A stretch of 64,000 bases of DNA from Acidimangrovimonas sediminis (GTDB lineage Bacteria; Pseudomonadota; Alphaproteobacteria; Rhodobacterales; Rhodobacteraceae), in assembly GCF_002871005.1 (NCBI RefSeq), contig NZ_PHSN01000007.1:62001-126000 (forward strand), written 5' to 3'. Under the pieces are notes generated by a model. That model was given only the letters and a program-made list of their open reading frames with translations, was not told where the DNA came from and did not search any database. The stretch's first letter is position 1. Every line of letters starts with the position of its first letter. A program made the position numbers and the translations under genes. This document shows, piece by piece, positions 17,256-26,135 of the stretch.

Positions 17256-19990
17256 ACCGTGCGGTGCCGATGATCCGACTGACCGTCAATGGCGCGGCGC
17301 GCCCCGTCGCCGCCGATCCCGCGCGCCGGTTGTCCGACGTGCTGCGCGAGGATCTGGGCCTGACGGGAACCAAGGTTGGCTGCGACGCGGGCGATTGCGG
17401 TGCCTGTACCGTGCTGATCGACGGCGCCCCCGTCTGTGCCTGTCTCACCCCCGCGGCTCAGGCCGAGGGATGCGAGATCCGCACCGTGGAAGGGCTGTCG
17501 CAGACCGCGGAGGGCGGCGCGGCGCTGGGGGCGCTGCAGCGCGCCTTCCTGCGGCACGGAGCGGCGCAATGCGGGATCTGCACGCCGGGGATGCTGATGG
17601 CCGCCACGGCCCTTCTGAAGGAGGTCGCCACACCGACGGAAGACCAGGCCCGCGCCGCCCTCGGCGGAGTGCTCTGCCGCTGCACCGGGTACGGCCGGAT
17701 CATCGCCGCGGTCTGCGATGCGGGGCGCGACATGGTGGGACCCGCACCCTCGGCGGGGGCCGCCGTCGGCGCCGCGCTGGAGCGGCTCGACGGCCTGCCC
17801 AAGGTCGACGGGACCGAGGCATTCGGCGCAGATCTCTGGCCCGCCGGGGCGCTGGTGGTCCGGGCGGTCCGTGCGCCACATCCGGCGGCCCGCTTCGTCT
17901 TCGGTGACCTGATCGACTGGGCCGGGCCGCGGCAGGTTCGGGTCTTCACCGCTGCCGATATCGCGGGCGAGAACCGGTTCGGTGTGATCCCGCCCTTCGC
18001 CGACCAGCCCGCGCTGGCAGAGGGCGAGGCGCGGCTGCGCGGTGAGGCGATCGCGATCGTGGTGGGCGAGGCCGAGGTGATGGCCACGCTCGACCTCGAC
18101 GACTTTCCCGTGATCTGGGAGCCGCTCGACCCGGTGACCGACCCCGAGGCCGCGGCGGGGGCGCGGGCGGTGCTGGCCGCCCGGCCCGACAACGTGCTGA
18201 CCCGGGGCCGGGTGGTGCAGGGCGATGCGGCGGTGGGGCTGGCGGGCGCCGCCCATGTGGCTGAGGCCACGGCGCGCACCTCCTTCGTGGAACACGCCTA
18301 TATCGAACCCGAGGCCGGCCTTGCCTGGCTGGAAGGCGACGTGCTGGCGATCCGCGCCTGTACCCAGGCGCCGGTGATGGACCGCGACGACGTGGCCCGG
18401 GTGCTGGGCCTCGCGCCAGGCAAGGTGCGGATCATTCCCTCGGCGGTGGGCGGCGGTTTCGGATCGAAGCTGGACGTGTCGTTGCAGCCGCTGATCGGGC
18501 TTGCGGCGCTGAAGACCGGGCGGCCCTGCCGGATGGTCTACAGCCGGACGGAATCGATGCAATCCACCACCAAGCGCCACCCGGCGCGGATGCGCGCCCG
18601 GATCGGCGCCGATGCCTCGGGCCGGATCTGCGGCATGGATTTCGAGGGCACCTTCGACACCGGCGCCTATGCAAGCTGGGGCCCGACAGTGGCGAACCGG
18701 GTGCCGGTGCATGCCTCCGGCCCATACCGCACCCCCAATTACCGTGCCGAGACGGTGGCGATGCACACCAACAACCCCGTCGCCGGGGCCTTCCGCGGCT
18801 TTGGCGTGCCGCAGGCGGCGGTGGTGCAGGAGGCGGCCTATGACGACCTTGCACAGGCGCTGGGGATGGACCGGCTTGCCTTCCGCCGCCTGAACGCGCT
18901 GGCCGAGGGCGAACGCTCCGTCTGCGGCCAGGAGATGCGGGGCGTGGGGATCGGCGCCTGCCTCGACGCGCTGACGCCGCGATGGGAGGCGGCGCTGGCC
19001 GAGGTCGCGGAGTTCAACGCGGCAGGGGGCACGGTGAAGCGCGGGATCGGGGTGGCAAGCTGCTGGTACGGCTGCGGCAACACGGCGCTGCCGAACCCCT
19101 CGACCGTGCGGGCGGGGATCACCCGGGATGGGCGGCTGGTGCTGCACCAGGGGGCGACGGATATCGGGCAGGGCTCCAACACCGTGATCCCGCAGATCTT
19201 CGCCGATGCGCTTGGCGTCGCGGTGGCAGAGATCGCGCTGGTCGGGCCGGACACCTTCCTGACGCCGGATTGCGGCAAGACCTCTGCCTCGCGCCAGACG
19301 GTGGTGACGGGCAATGCCGCGCTGCGGGCGGGGTGGGCGCTCAGGGCGCAGATCCTTGCGCGGACCAACCGGGGCGACGATGCGCGGATCACGCTCGCGC
19401 CCGGGAAGCTGCTGGTCGCCGACCGTACCGGCACGGCCGAGATCGCACTGGCCGACCTCGCTGCGGGGGCGCAGGGCTATGTTCTCATGGCCGAGGAGAG
19501 CTACGACCCGCCGACCGAACCGCTCGACGAGAACGGGCAGGGCGTGCCCTATGCCGTCTACGGCTACGGCGCGCACCTGGCCGAGGTGGCGGTGGACATG
19601 ATGCTGGGAACCGTGAAGGTCGGGCGGATCACCGCGGCGCATGACCTGGGCCGGGTGGTGAACCCGTTGCTGGCACTGGGACAGATCGAGGGCGGGATCG
19701 CGCAGGGCCTCGGGATGGCGCTGATGGAGGAATACGTGCCGGGCCGGACCGAGAACCTGCACGATTATCTGATCCCCACGACCGGCGACATGCCGCGGAT
19801 CGACCCGATCCTGATCGAGGTGCCCGATCCCAAGGGGCCGTTGGGCGCCAAGGGCCTGGGCGAGCACGTGCTGATCCCGACGGCCCCGGCGATCCTGTCG
19901 GCGATCCGCCATGCCAGCGGCGCGCGGGTCACGCATCTGCCGGCGCTGCCGCACAGGGTGCTCCGGGCGATCCGGGAGGCGGGACGATGA
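17252..19990 (+). CDS. Fused 2Fe-2S / molybdopterin-binding hydroxylase subunit (Mop-like)
   Basis: This 912-residue chain joins the small and large subunits of a xanthine-oxidase-family enzyme, like the ~907-residue aldehyde oxidoreductase of Desulfovibrio. Plant-ferredoxin-type cysteines are 44, 49, 52 and 64 (CDAGDCGACTVLIDG). The second 2Fe-2S cluster uses 107, 110, 142 and 144 (CGICTPGM, LCRCTGYG). The Mo part has GGGFGSKLDVSLQ, AFRGFGVPQAAVVQE and the terminal glutamate in GAKGLGEHVLIPTAP. With the FAD subunit it should hydroxylate an aldehyde or N-heterocycle. Its neighbours (next gene is 6-hydroxynicotinate-reductase-like) favour an aromatic N-heterocycle such as a nicotinate-like compound; this is inference. 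Confidence 0.9.
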   Translation: MNRAVPMIRLTVNGAARPVAADPARRLSDVLREDLGLTGTKVGCDAGDCGACTVLIDGAPVCACLTPAAQAEGCEIRTVEGLSQTAEGGAALGALQRAFLRHGAAQCGICTPGMLMAATALLKEVATPTEDQARAALGGVLCRCTGYGRIIAAVCDAGRDMVGPAPSAGAAVGAALERLDGLPKVDGTEAFGADLWPAGALVVRAVRAPHPAARFVFGDLIDWAGPRQVRVFTAADIAGENRFGVIPPFADQPALAEGEARLRGEAIAIVVGEAEVMATLDLDDFPVIWEPLDPVTDPEAAAGARAVLAARPDNVLTRGRVVQGDAAVGLAGAAHVAEATARTSFVEHAYIEPEAGLAWLEGDVLAIRACTQAPVMDRDDVARVLGLAPGKVRIIPSAVGGGFGSKLDVSLQPLIGLAALKTGRPCRMVYSRTESMQSTTKRHPARMRARIGADASGRICGMDFEGTFDTGAYASWGPTVANRVPVHASGPYRTPNYRAETVAMHTNNPVAGAFRGFGVPQAAVVQEAAYDDLAQALGMDRLAFRRLNALAEGERSVCGQEMRGVGIGACLDALTPRWEAALAEVAEFNAAGGTVKRGIGVASCWYGCGNTALPNPSTVRAGITRDGRLVLHQGATDIGQGSNTVIPQIFADALGVAVAEIALVGPDTFLTPDCGKTSASRQTVVTGNAALRAGWALRAQILARTNRGDDARITLAPGKLLVADRTGTAEIALADLAAGAQGYVLMAEESYDPPTEPLDENGQGVPYAVYGYGAHLAEVAVDMMLGTVKVGRITAAHDLGRVVNPLLALGQIEGGIAQGLGMALMEEYVPGRTENLHDYLIPTTGDMPRIDPILIEVPDPKGPLGAKGLGEHVLIPTAPAILSAIRHASGARVTHLPALPHRVLRAIREAGR

Positions 19991-19997
19991 GGGTGGA

Positions 19998-20041
19998 CAA
20001 AACTCTTCGAAGAGTTTTGCAAATTCCTTCGAAGGAATTTG
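19998..20041. repeat. Two adjacent perfect 22-bp palindromes centred on TTCGAA
   Basis: 19998-20019 is CAAAACTCTTC and its exact reverse complement. 20020-20041 is CAAATTCCTTC and its exact reverse complement. They abut with no spacer and fill most of the 85-bp gap between the Mo subunit and the reductase gene. A degraded pair in the opposite order occurs at 51182-51222. This may be a mobile or RNA-processing intergenic element that could reduce expression of the downstream genes. It is much more AT-rich than the flanking genes. Confidence 0.85.
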
Positions 20042-20075
20042 TCTGCGTCGCCTGGAACAGCACAGGGGGCCACCC

Positions 20076-21572
20076 ATGACCGATCCGGCCCATGACATGC
20101 GTGCGGACACGTCGGAGGGGGCGTTGCCCGGCGACCGGATGCGCGCCGAGAAGATCCGGTGCGATGCCTGCCCGGTGATGTGCTACGTCGCCGAGGGCCG
20201 CACCGGCGCCTGCGACCGTTACGCCAACCACGGCGGCAGGATCGTGCGCTGCGATCCGGCCACGGTGCTTGACCGGCGGCTGGAGGCGGGGGGTGAGATC
20301 CGCCCCTTCCTCAGGGCCGATTGGGATGGCACGCTGTCGGATGCGGACCTGTTCGTCTCGGCCGTGGGGGCGGGGACGACCTATCCCGATTACAAGCCCG
20401 CGCCCTTCATCGTCAGCCGCGAGATAGAGGGGGTCGACGTGGTCACCGTGGTGACCGAGGCGATCTATTCCTATTGCGGCGTCAAGGTGAAGATCGACAC
20501 CGACCGGCATCTCGGCGACGAGGGCGCGGTGGTGCGCGCGGGGGGCGAGGCGGTGGGCCTTGTCGTGACCTCGGAATACGGATCGCAGATGCTGTCGCTG
20601 GGGGGGGTCGATCACCTGACCGGCGGGTCGAAGGCCGAGGGGCGGGCGACCTGCGATGCGCTGATGGCGCTGTGCAACCGCGCGGCGGTGGAGCTGACGA
20701 TCGATGCGGGCGCCAGGGTGGTGGTGCAGGCCGGCTGTGCGCCCATCGTCGACGGGGTGCGCGAGGAGCGCATGCGGGTCGGCTGTGGCTCGGCCACCAT
20801 CGGGATGTTTGCCGCGCAGTGGCAGGGGCTGGTCGACGAGGTGGTGGTGGTGGATGACCACATCACCGGCGTGGTCAGCGAACATCAGGCGGGCAAGGTG
20901 CTGGGCTGGCCCGACACCGGGATCCGCATCAAGGGCCGGCGGTCCACGCCCGGGCGCTATTTCCAGGTGGCCGCGCCGGGCCTTGGCTGGGGCGGCACGG
21001 ATATCGACGACCCGCTGACGATCCTGGGCGAATGGAACGCGAAGAAGGGAGCGCGGCCGGGGCTGTCGCTGCTGATGGTGTCGACCACGGGAGAGCACGC
21101 GGCCTATTATGTCCTCGATGACGCCCTGGTGCCGACGCCGCAGCCTATGCCGTCCACGCTAACCCCCTCGGTCGCGCTGATCGCCGAGAATTGCGAACCG
21201 GCGATGTGCACGGTGATGTTCACCGGCGGGGCGGGGGGCAGCCTGCGCTCTGGCGCCACGCGCAACCCCGTCCGCCTTACACGCGCGGTGCAGGACGGGC
21301 GGGCGACCGTCACCTGCGGCGGCGCGCCGGCCTGGGTCTGGCCCGGTGGGGGGATCACCTTCCTCGTCGATGTGCTGGAGACGCCCGGCGATGCCTTCGG
21401 CCATGTGCCGACGCCCGCCTTGGTGGCGCCGCTCGAATTCACGATGAGCCGGGCGGATTACCTTGCACTGGGTGGGCACGAGGGGGCGATCCGCCCGCTC
21501 AGGCAGGTGCTGGAGGAGGGTGGCGAATACGGGGCGGACTGGCGCGCCGTCGCGCCGCCGGCGAAGGGGTGA
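20076..21572 (+). CDS. 6-hydroxynicotinate reductase-like Fe-S protein
   Basis: This 498-residue protein matches what I know as the 6-hydroxynicotinate reductase (Hnr) family, named from Eubacterium barkeri, where it reduces 6-hydroxynicotinate to 1,4,5,6-tetrahydro-6-oxonicotinate. An N-terminal cysteine cluster C29-x2-C32-x3-C36-x9-C46-x12-C59 probably binds Fe-S. Further glycine-rich segments are GAGTTYPDYKPAPF, EAIYSYCGVKVKIDTD and VAAPGLGWGGTDIDDP. The true substrate here is unproven. Start ATG at 20076 follows AGGGGG, a fairly weak ribosome site. The stop overlaps the next start by one base (TGATG). Placement after a Mo hydroxylase fits a hydroxylate-then-reduce route for an N-heterocycle. 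Confidence 0.75.
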   Translation: MTDPAHDMRADTSEGALPGDRMRAEKIRCDACPVMCYVAEGRTGACDRYANHGGRIVRCDPATVLDRRLEAGGEIRPFLRADWDGTLSDADLFVSAVGAGTTYPDYKPAPFIVSREIEGVDVVTVVTEAIYSYCGVKVKIDTDRHLGDEGAVVRAGGEAVGLVVTSEYGSQMLSLGGVDHLTGGSKAEGRATCDALMALCNRAAVELTIDAGARVVVQAGCAPIVDGVREERMRVGCGSATIGMFAAQWQGLVDEVVVVDDHITGVVSEHQAGKVLGWPDTGIRIKGRRSTPGRYFQVAAPGLGWGGTDIDDPLTILGEWNAKKGARPGLSLLMVSTTGEHAAYYVLDDALVPTPQPMPSTLTPSVALIAENCEPAMCTVMFTGGAGGSLRSGATRNPVRLTRAVQDGRATVTCGGAPAWVWPGGGITFLVDVLETPGDAFGHVPTPALVAPLEFTMSRADYLALGGHEGAIRPLRQVLEEGGEYGADWRAVAPPAKG

Positions 21573-22456
21573 TGGCCGTGCAGGCCGGATACCTGCCCGA
21601 CGGCGCGCGGCTGCACCTGAACCACGGGCCGATCGACCTGATCCTCTGGGCCAATTCCGAGGTGCGCGAGCTGGCCTACGCGCAGGCCATGGCACGTTTC
21701 AGCGGCCTTCTGGAGGAGCTCGTCGCCGAGCTCCCGGTGTTGCGGTCTGCCGCGCCGCAGGCCCCCTCCGGTCCCGTCGCCCGGGCGATGGCCGCCGCGG
21801 TCGCGCCCTATGCCGGGGAATTCATCACCCCGATGGCCGCCGTCGCGGGGGCGGTGGCCGATGCGGTGCTGGCGGCGATGGCCGCCGTGCCGGGGCTGAC
21901 CAAGGCGCATGTGAACAACGGCGGCGACATCGCCTGTCATCTGGCGGGCGACGCGCGCCTGTCCGCCGCCATCGCAGGGGGGGCTGCCGGGCTGGGCCTG
22001 ACCTCGGACCAACCGTGGCGCGGCATCGCCACCTCGGGTTGGCGCGGGCGCAGTCACTCGCTCGGCATCGCCGATGCGGTGACCGTCATCGCGCGCACCG
22101 CGGCCGAGGCCGACGCCGCCGCCACGATGATCGCCAATGCCGTCGATCTGCCGGGCCATTGCGCGATCGTGCGCCGGCCCGCGCGGGAGCTGGCGCCTGA
22201 CAGCGATCTGGGCAGCCGCCTCGTCACCGTTGCCGTCGGAACGCTCTCGCGCGACGAGGTTGGGGCCGCGCTTGACCGTGGTCTTGCTGCGGCGCACCGA
22301 TATCACGCGCGGGGCCTGATCGGCGCCGCCTTCCTGTCGCTTGCGGGGGAGACCCGGGCGACGGAATCCGTGCCCACCGCGACAGGCGCCGCCAAGGTGG
22401 CTGCCCCTGCGACGGTTGCCGTGCCCGCCCCTGATCCGGAGGACCTTGATGCCTGA
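21572..22456 (+). CDS. UPF0280 (DUF375) family protein
   Basis: This 294-residue protein belongs to the UPF0280 family (segments NHGPIDLILWANSE, AYAQAMARF, TKAHVNNGGDIACHL, GIATSGWRGRSHSLGIADAVTV). As I recall, a solved family member has an ApbE-like fold, which would hint at flavin-related chemistry or FMN transfer, but no function is established. The C-terminal ~35 residues are an Ala/Pro/Val-rich tail. The start shares one base with the upstream stop, and the gene overlaps the next by 8 bp, so the three proteins are made together. It could modify, mature or assist the upstream reductase (inference). Confidence 0.78.
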   Translation: MAVQAGYLPDGARLHLNHGPIDLILWANSEVRELAYAQAMARFSGLLEELVAELPVLRSAAPQAPSGPVARAMAAAVAPYAGEFITPMAAVAGAVADAVLAAMAAVPGLTKAHVNNGGDIACHLAGDARLSAAIAGGAAGLGLTSDQPWRGIATSGWRGRSHSLGIADAVTVIARTAAEADAAATMIANAVDLPGHCAIVRRPARELAPDSDLGSRLVTVAVGTLSRDEVGAALDRGLAAAHRYHARGLIGAAFLSLAGETRATESVPTATGAAKVAAPATVAVPAPDPEDLDA

Positions 22457-23030
22457 CTTCACCATCCGCAAGACCATGATCTTCCTCGAGGAAATCCACC
22501 ACGAGGGTGGCCCCGCCGCCGCCACCCCGCGCCAGAGGGGGGCCATCGTGGCGCTGGTCGCGAACCCCTTCGCAGGCCGCTACGAGCCGGAGCTTCAGCC
22601 GGCGATGGAAGACCTGAAGCCGCTGGGGCTGGCTTTGACCGATCGCCTGATCGCGGCGATGGGCGGCCTTGCGGGCATCGACAGCTACGGCAAGGGCGCC
22701 ATCGTCGGCGAGGGCGGCGAGATCGAGCATGGCGCGCTGTGGCACGTGCCGGGCGGCTACGCGATGCGCGAGCGGCTGGGCGAGGCCAAGGCGATCGTGC
22801 CCTCGGCGATGAAGGTGGGCGGCATGGGTGCGCGCCTCGACGTGCCGCTGGGCCATATCAACGCAGCCTATGTCCGCAGCCATTTCGATGCGATCGAGGT
22901 GGGCCTGCCCGATGGCCCCCGGACGGGCGAGATCCTGTTCGCGCTGGCGATGGCGCGGGGCGGCCGGGTGCATGACCGCATGGGCGGGCTGAGTGTGGCG
23001 CAGGTGAAGGGCGAGGACGGGCTGCGCTGA
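22449..23030 (+). CDS. DUF1185 / 'amino acid synthesis' family protein (PF06684)
   Basis: This 193-residue cytoplasmic protein fits the family named 'amino acid synthesis' (formerly DUF1185). Typical segments are RKTMIFLEEIHHEGG at the start, ALVANPFAGRYEPELQ, GKGAIVGEGGEIEHGALWH, PSAMKVGGMGARLDVPLGH and the C-terminal DRMGGL. The biochemical role is not known to me, and the family name should not be taken as proof of biosynthesis. ATG at 22449 overlaps the UPF0280 stop and has GGAGG just upstream. It is the last gene of the Mo-hydroxylase operon and converges on qor 45 bp later. Confidence 0.8.
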   Translation: MPDFTIRKTMIFLEEIHHEGGPAAATPRQRGAIVALVANPFAGRYEPELQPAMEDLKPLGLALTDRLIAAMGGLAGIDSYGKGAIVGEGGEIEHGALWHVPGGYAMRERLGEAKAIVPSAMKVGGMGARLDVPLGHINAAYVRSHFDAIEVGLPDGPRTGEILFALAMARGGRVHDRMGGLSVAQVKGEDGLR

Positions 23031-23075
23031 AGCCCATCCCCGAAACTTGCCCCGAAACCTGCGCCTTGGCTGGGC

Positions 23076-24050
23076 TCAGAGCGTCAGGATCGTGGCACCC
23101 GTGGTCTTGCGCGCCTCGAGCGTGCGATGCGCCTCGGCCACCTGCTCCAGCGGGAAACGCTGGTCGATCGCGATCTTCACCTTGCCGCTGACGACCATAT
23201 CGAACAGCTGCTTCGCCATCGCCTGACAGGTCTCGTGTCGGGCGATGTGAGTGAAGAGGGTGGGCCGCGTCACCTGCAGCGACCCCATCGCGCCGAGGCG
23301 GCCAAGGTCGAAGGGCGGCACCACGCCCGAGGCATTGCCGAACGAGATCATCATGCCCACCGGACGCAGGCACTTGAGCGAGCCCTCGAACGTGTCCTTG
23401 CCGACCGAATCCATCACCACATCGACCCCGCGACCGCCGGTGATCTCCTTCACCCGGGCCACGAAATCCTCGGTGCGGTAGTTGATGACATGTTCTGCGC
23501 CGGCGTCCTTGGCCAGCGCGCATTTCTCGTCGGTTCCGGCGGTGCCGATCAGGTGGATGCCGCGCGCCTTTGCCCATTGGCAGGCAATGAGGCCGACGCC
23601 GCCCGCCGCGGCATGGAACAGCACCCAGTCGCCGGCCTTCAGCGGCACCGTCCGCTCGAACAGGTAGACCACCGTCATGCCCTTGAGCATCATCGCCGCG
23701 CCTTCCTCGAACGAGATCCCGTCGGGCAGCGGGCAGACCTGCGCGGCGGGCATCACCCGTTCCTCGCAATAGGCGCCGGGCGGGGTGGCGGCATAGGCGG
23801 CGCGGTCGCCCTCCTTGAGGTGGGTGACACCCTCGCCCACGGCGGTGACCACGCCCGCGGCCTCCATCCCCAGCGCATGCGGCATGTCGAGCTTGTAGAC
23901 GCCCGAGCGCTGGTAGACGTCGATGAAATTGAGGCCCACGGCCTCGTGCCGGATGCGGATTTCGCCCGGGCCGGGGGCGCCGACCTCTAGGTCGACGATC
24001 TTGAACTCCTCCGGCCCGCCCTGGGCCTCGATGATCGCGGTTCTTGCCAT
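23076..24050 (-). CDS. qor: NADPH:quinone oxidoreductase (zeta-crystallin type)
   Basis: This 324-residue medium-chain dehydrogenase/reductase of the quinone oxidoreductase group lacks the zinc-binding residues of alcohol dehydrogenases. The NADPH-binding segment is AAAGGVGLIACQWAKARG, and the N-terminal domain has GLNFIDVYQRSGVY and PHALGMEAAGVVTAVGEGV. It reduces quinones or enones in the cytoplasm with NADPH. The ATG at 24050 is preceded by GGGAGGATCACC. It is monocistronic between the Mo operon (convergent) and uvrC (same strand, 141 bp upstream). Confidence 0.92.
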   Translation of the reverse strand: MARTAIIEAQGGPEEFKIVDLEVGAPGPGEIRIRHEAVGLNFIDVYQRSGVYKLDMPHALGMEAAGVVTAVGEGVTHLKEGDRAAYAATPPGAYCEERVMPAAQVCPLPDGISFEEGAAMMLKGMTVVYLFERTVPLKAGDWVLFHAAAGGVGLIACQWAKARGIHLIGTAGTDEKCALAKDAGAEHVINYRTEDFVARVKEITGGRGVDVVMDSVGKDTFEGSLKCLRPVGMMISFGNASGVVPPFDLGRLGAMGSLQVTRPTLFTHIARHETCQAMAKQLFDMVVSGKVKIAIDQRFPLEQVAEAHRTLEARKTTGATILTL

Positions 24051-24191
24051 GGTGATCCTCCCTTCGTGTCTGCCGGTCTTCGGGCGGCGCCGCGGTCGCC
24101 CGGATGTCGCAAGCAGATAGCCGGGGCGTGGGCCGCGTCCAGCCCCATGTCCGTCCGGCGGGGTGGCGTAGAGGCGGCGGGGCGGGGCGCC

Positions 24192-26135
24192 TCAGTCGTG
24201 ATGGAAGAAGTCGTAGATGGTCTGGGCAATGGTGTCCGAGATCCCCTCGACCGCCTGCAGATCGGACAGGCCCGCCCGCGTCACCGCCTTGGCCGAGCCG
24301 AAATGCGCGAGCAGCGCCCGCTTGCGCGATGCCCCCACGCCCGGCACGTCGTCCAGGGGGTTCGCGCTCATCGACTTGGCGCGGGCCGCGCGGTGGGTGC
24401 CAATGACGAAGCGGTGCGCCTCGTCGCGCAGGCGCTGGACGAAGTAGAGCACCGGATCGTTGTGGCGCAGCGCAAAGGGCCGCTGGCCGGGGCGGTAGAA
24501 TTCCTCCTTGCCGGCATCACGGTCGATGCCCTTTGCCACGCCGATCATCGGGATATCCTCGACCCCCATCTCCTCCATGATCTCCTGCACCGCGGAAACC
24601 TGCCCGGCGCCGCCGTCGATCAGCAGAAGATCCGGCCAGGTGCCCAGTTCGCGGTCGGGGTCTTCCTTCAGCAAGCGCGTGAAGCGGCGGGTCAGCACCT
24701 CCTTCATCATGCCGAAATCGTCGCCGGGTGTGATCTCGGTCCCCTTGATCTTGAACTTGCGGTACTGGCTTTTCAGGAACCCCTCGGGCCCCGCCACGAT
24801 CATCGCGCCCACCGCGTTCGTGCCCTGGATATGCGAGTTGTCGTAGACCTCGATCCGTTGCGGCGGGCCGTCAAGATCGAAGGCCTCGCCCAGCCCGGTC
24901 AGCAGGCGCGTCTGGCTGGCACTTTCGGCCATCTTGCGCGCCAGGCTCTCACGGGCGTTTCGTGCGGCGTTTTCCACCAGCTCGGCCTTCTCGCCGCGCT
25001 TGGGTACGGCCAGTTCCACGTTCCGTCCGGCGCGGGCCGACAGAAGCTCATGGGCGAGGTCATGCTCCTCGACCGGGTGCGAGGTCAGCACCAGCCGCGG
25101 CGGCGGGCGGTTCTCGTAGAACTGCGCGAGGAACGCCTCGAGGATCTCGCCCTCCTCGGCGCCCGAGCCGGTGCGGGGGTAGAAATCGTGGTTGCCCCAG
25201 CTCTGGTGGCCTCGGATGAAGAAAACCTGAACGCAGGCCTGCCCGCCCTCGACGTGCACCGCGATCACGTCTGCCTCGGCCACGCCCTGCGGGTTGATCC
25301 CCTGGGCGGATTGTACCTGGGTCAGCGCCTTGATCCGGTCGCGCAGGGCCGCCGCGCGTTCGAATTCCATCGCGTCCGAGGCTTCCTGCATCTCGGCGGC
25401 GAGGCTGGCCTGGATCTTCGTGGTCTTGCCTTCGAGGAACGCCTCGGCATCCTCGATCAGCGCCTCGTAGGCATCGTGGTCGATGCGGCCGACGCAGGGC
25501 GCCGAGCACCGCTTGATCTGGTAGAGCAGGCAGGGCCGTGTCCGGCTTTCGAACATCGAGTCGGTGCAGTTGCGGAGCAGGAAGACCCGCTGCAGGTGGT
25601 TCAGCGTGCGGTTCACCGCGGCGGCGGAGGCGAAGGGGCCGAAATAGCGGCCCTTTTCCGTGCGCTTGCCGCGGTGCTTCTTGATCTGCGGAAAATCGTG
25701 GGTGCGGCTGATCAGGATGTTGGGGAACGACTTGTCGTCGCGAAGCAGCACGTTGTAGCGCGGCTTGAGCTGCTTGATCAGGTTCTGTTCCAGTAGCAGC
25801 GCCTCGGTCTCGGTCCGGGTCGTGAGGAACATCATCGACGCCGTCTCGCGGATCATCCGGGCGATGCGCTGCGAATGGCCGGTGGGACGGGCATAGTTCG
25901 ACACCCGGGCCCGCAGGTTGCGCGCCTTGCCGACGTAGAGCACCTCGGACTTCTCGTTCAGCATCCGGTAGACCCCGGGCGAGCCGTCGAGCGTCTTGAG
26001 GTACGATTGAATCACCGCCTGACCGGTCGCCACCGGGCCGCTGCCGGCGGTCGCCGCATCGGGGGAAGGCGCATCCGTCGCATCCGCATCCTGCCGCGGA
26101 CTTTCGGGCGAATCGGGAGAGGGGCTTTCAGTCAT
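24192..26135 (-). CDS. uvrC: Excinuclease ABC subunit C
   Basis: UvrC (647 residues) makes both incisions in nucleotide excision repair. The GIY-YIG nuclease domain ([20 protein letters not shown], then NLRARVSNY) is near residues 50-130. The cysteine cluster follows ([15 protein letters not shown]), then the UVR motif region ([17 protein letters not shown]). The RNase H-like half has [15 protein letters not shown] and [13 protein letters not shown], and the C-terminal HhH tandem reads [20 protein letters not shown]. About 40 acidic/Ala-rich residues precede the conserved region, so the ATG at 26135 gives a longer N-terminus than needed; it has no strong ribosome site. An AT-rich 303-bp region with a DnaA box lies upstream. 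Confidence 0.96.
   Translation of the reverse strand: MTESPSPDSPESPRQDADATDAPSPDAATAGSGPVATGQAVIQSYLKTLDGSPGVYRMLNEKSEVLYVGKARNLRARVSNYARPTGHSQRIARMIRETASMMFLTTRTETEALLLEQNLIKQLKPRYNVLLRDDKSFPNILISRTHDFPQIKKHRGKRTEKGRYFGPFASAAAVNRTLNHLQRVFLLRNCTDSMFESRTRPCLLYQIKRCSAPCVGRIDHDAYEALIEDAEAFLEGKTTKIQASLAAEMQEASDAMEFERAAALRDRIKALTQVQSAQGINPQGVAEADVIAVHVEGGQACVQVFFIRGHQSWGNHDFYPRTGSGAEEGEILEAFLAQFYENRPPPRLVLTSHPVEEHDLAHELLSARAGRNVELAVPKRGEKAELVENAARNARESLARKMAESASQTRLLTGLGEAFDLDGPPQRIEVYDNSHIQGTNAVGAMIVAGPEGFLKSQYRKFKIKGTEITPGDDFGMMKEVLTRRFTRLLKEDPDRELGTWPDLLLIDGGAGQVSAVQEIMEEMGVEDIPMIGVAKGIDRDAGKEEFYRPGQRPFALRHNDPVLYFVQRLRDEAHRFVIGTHRAARAKSMSANPLDDVPGVGASRKRALLAHFGSAKAVTRAGLSDLQAVEGISDTIAQTIYDFFHHD

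Noticed and set aside
16955-20110. Long minus-strand frame opposite the Mo-hydroxylase genes (and similar ones opposite fdsA and matB)
   Set aside because: Shadow of coding on the plus strand; low-complexity Arg/His/Pro-rich translation typical of antisense GC-rich DNA.
16413-23030. Firm assignment to nicotinate degradation
   Set aside because: Only the hydroxylase type and the Hnr-like family point that way. Later pathway enzymes are absent and family names may mislead, so it is kept as a hypothesis.
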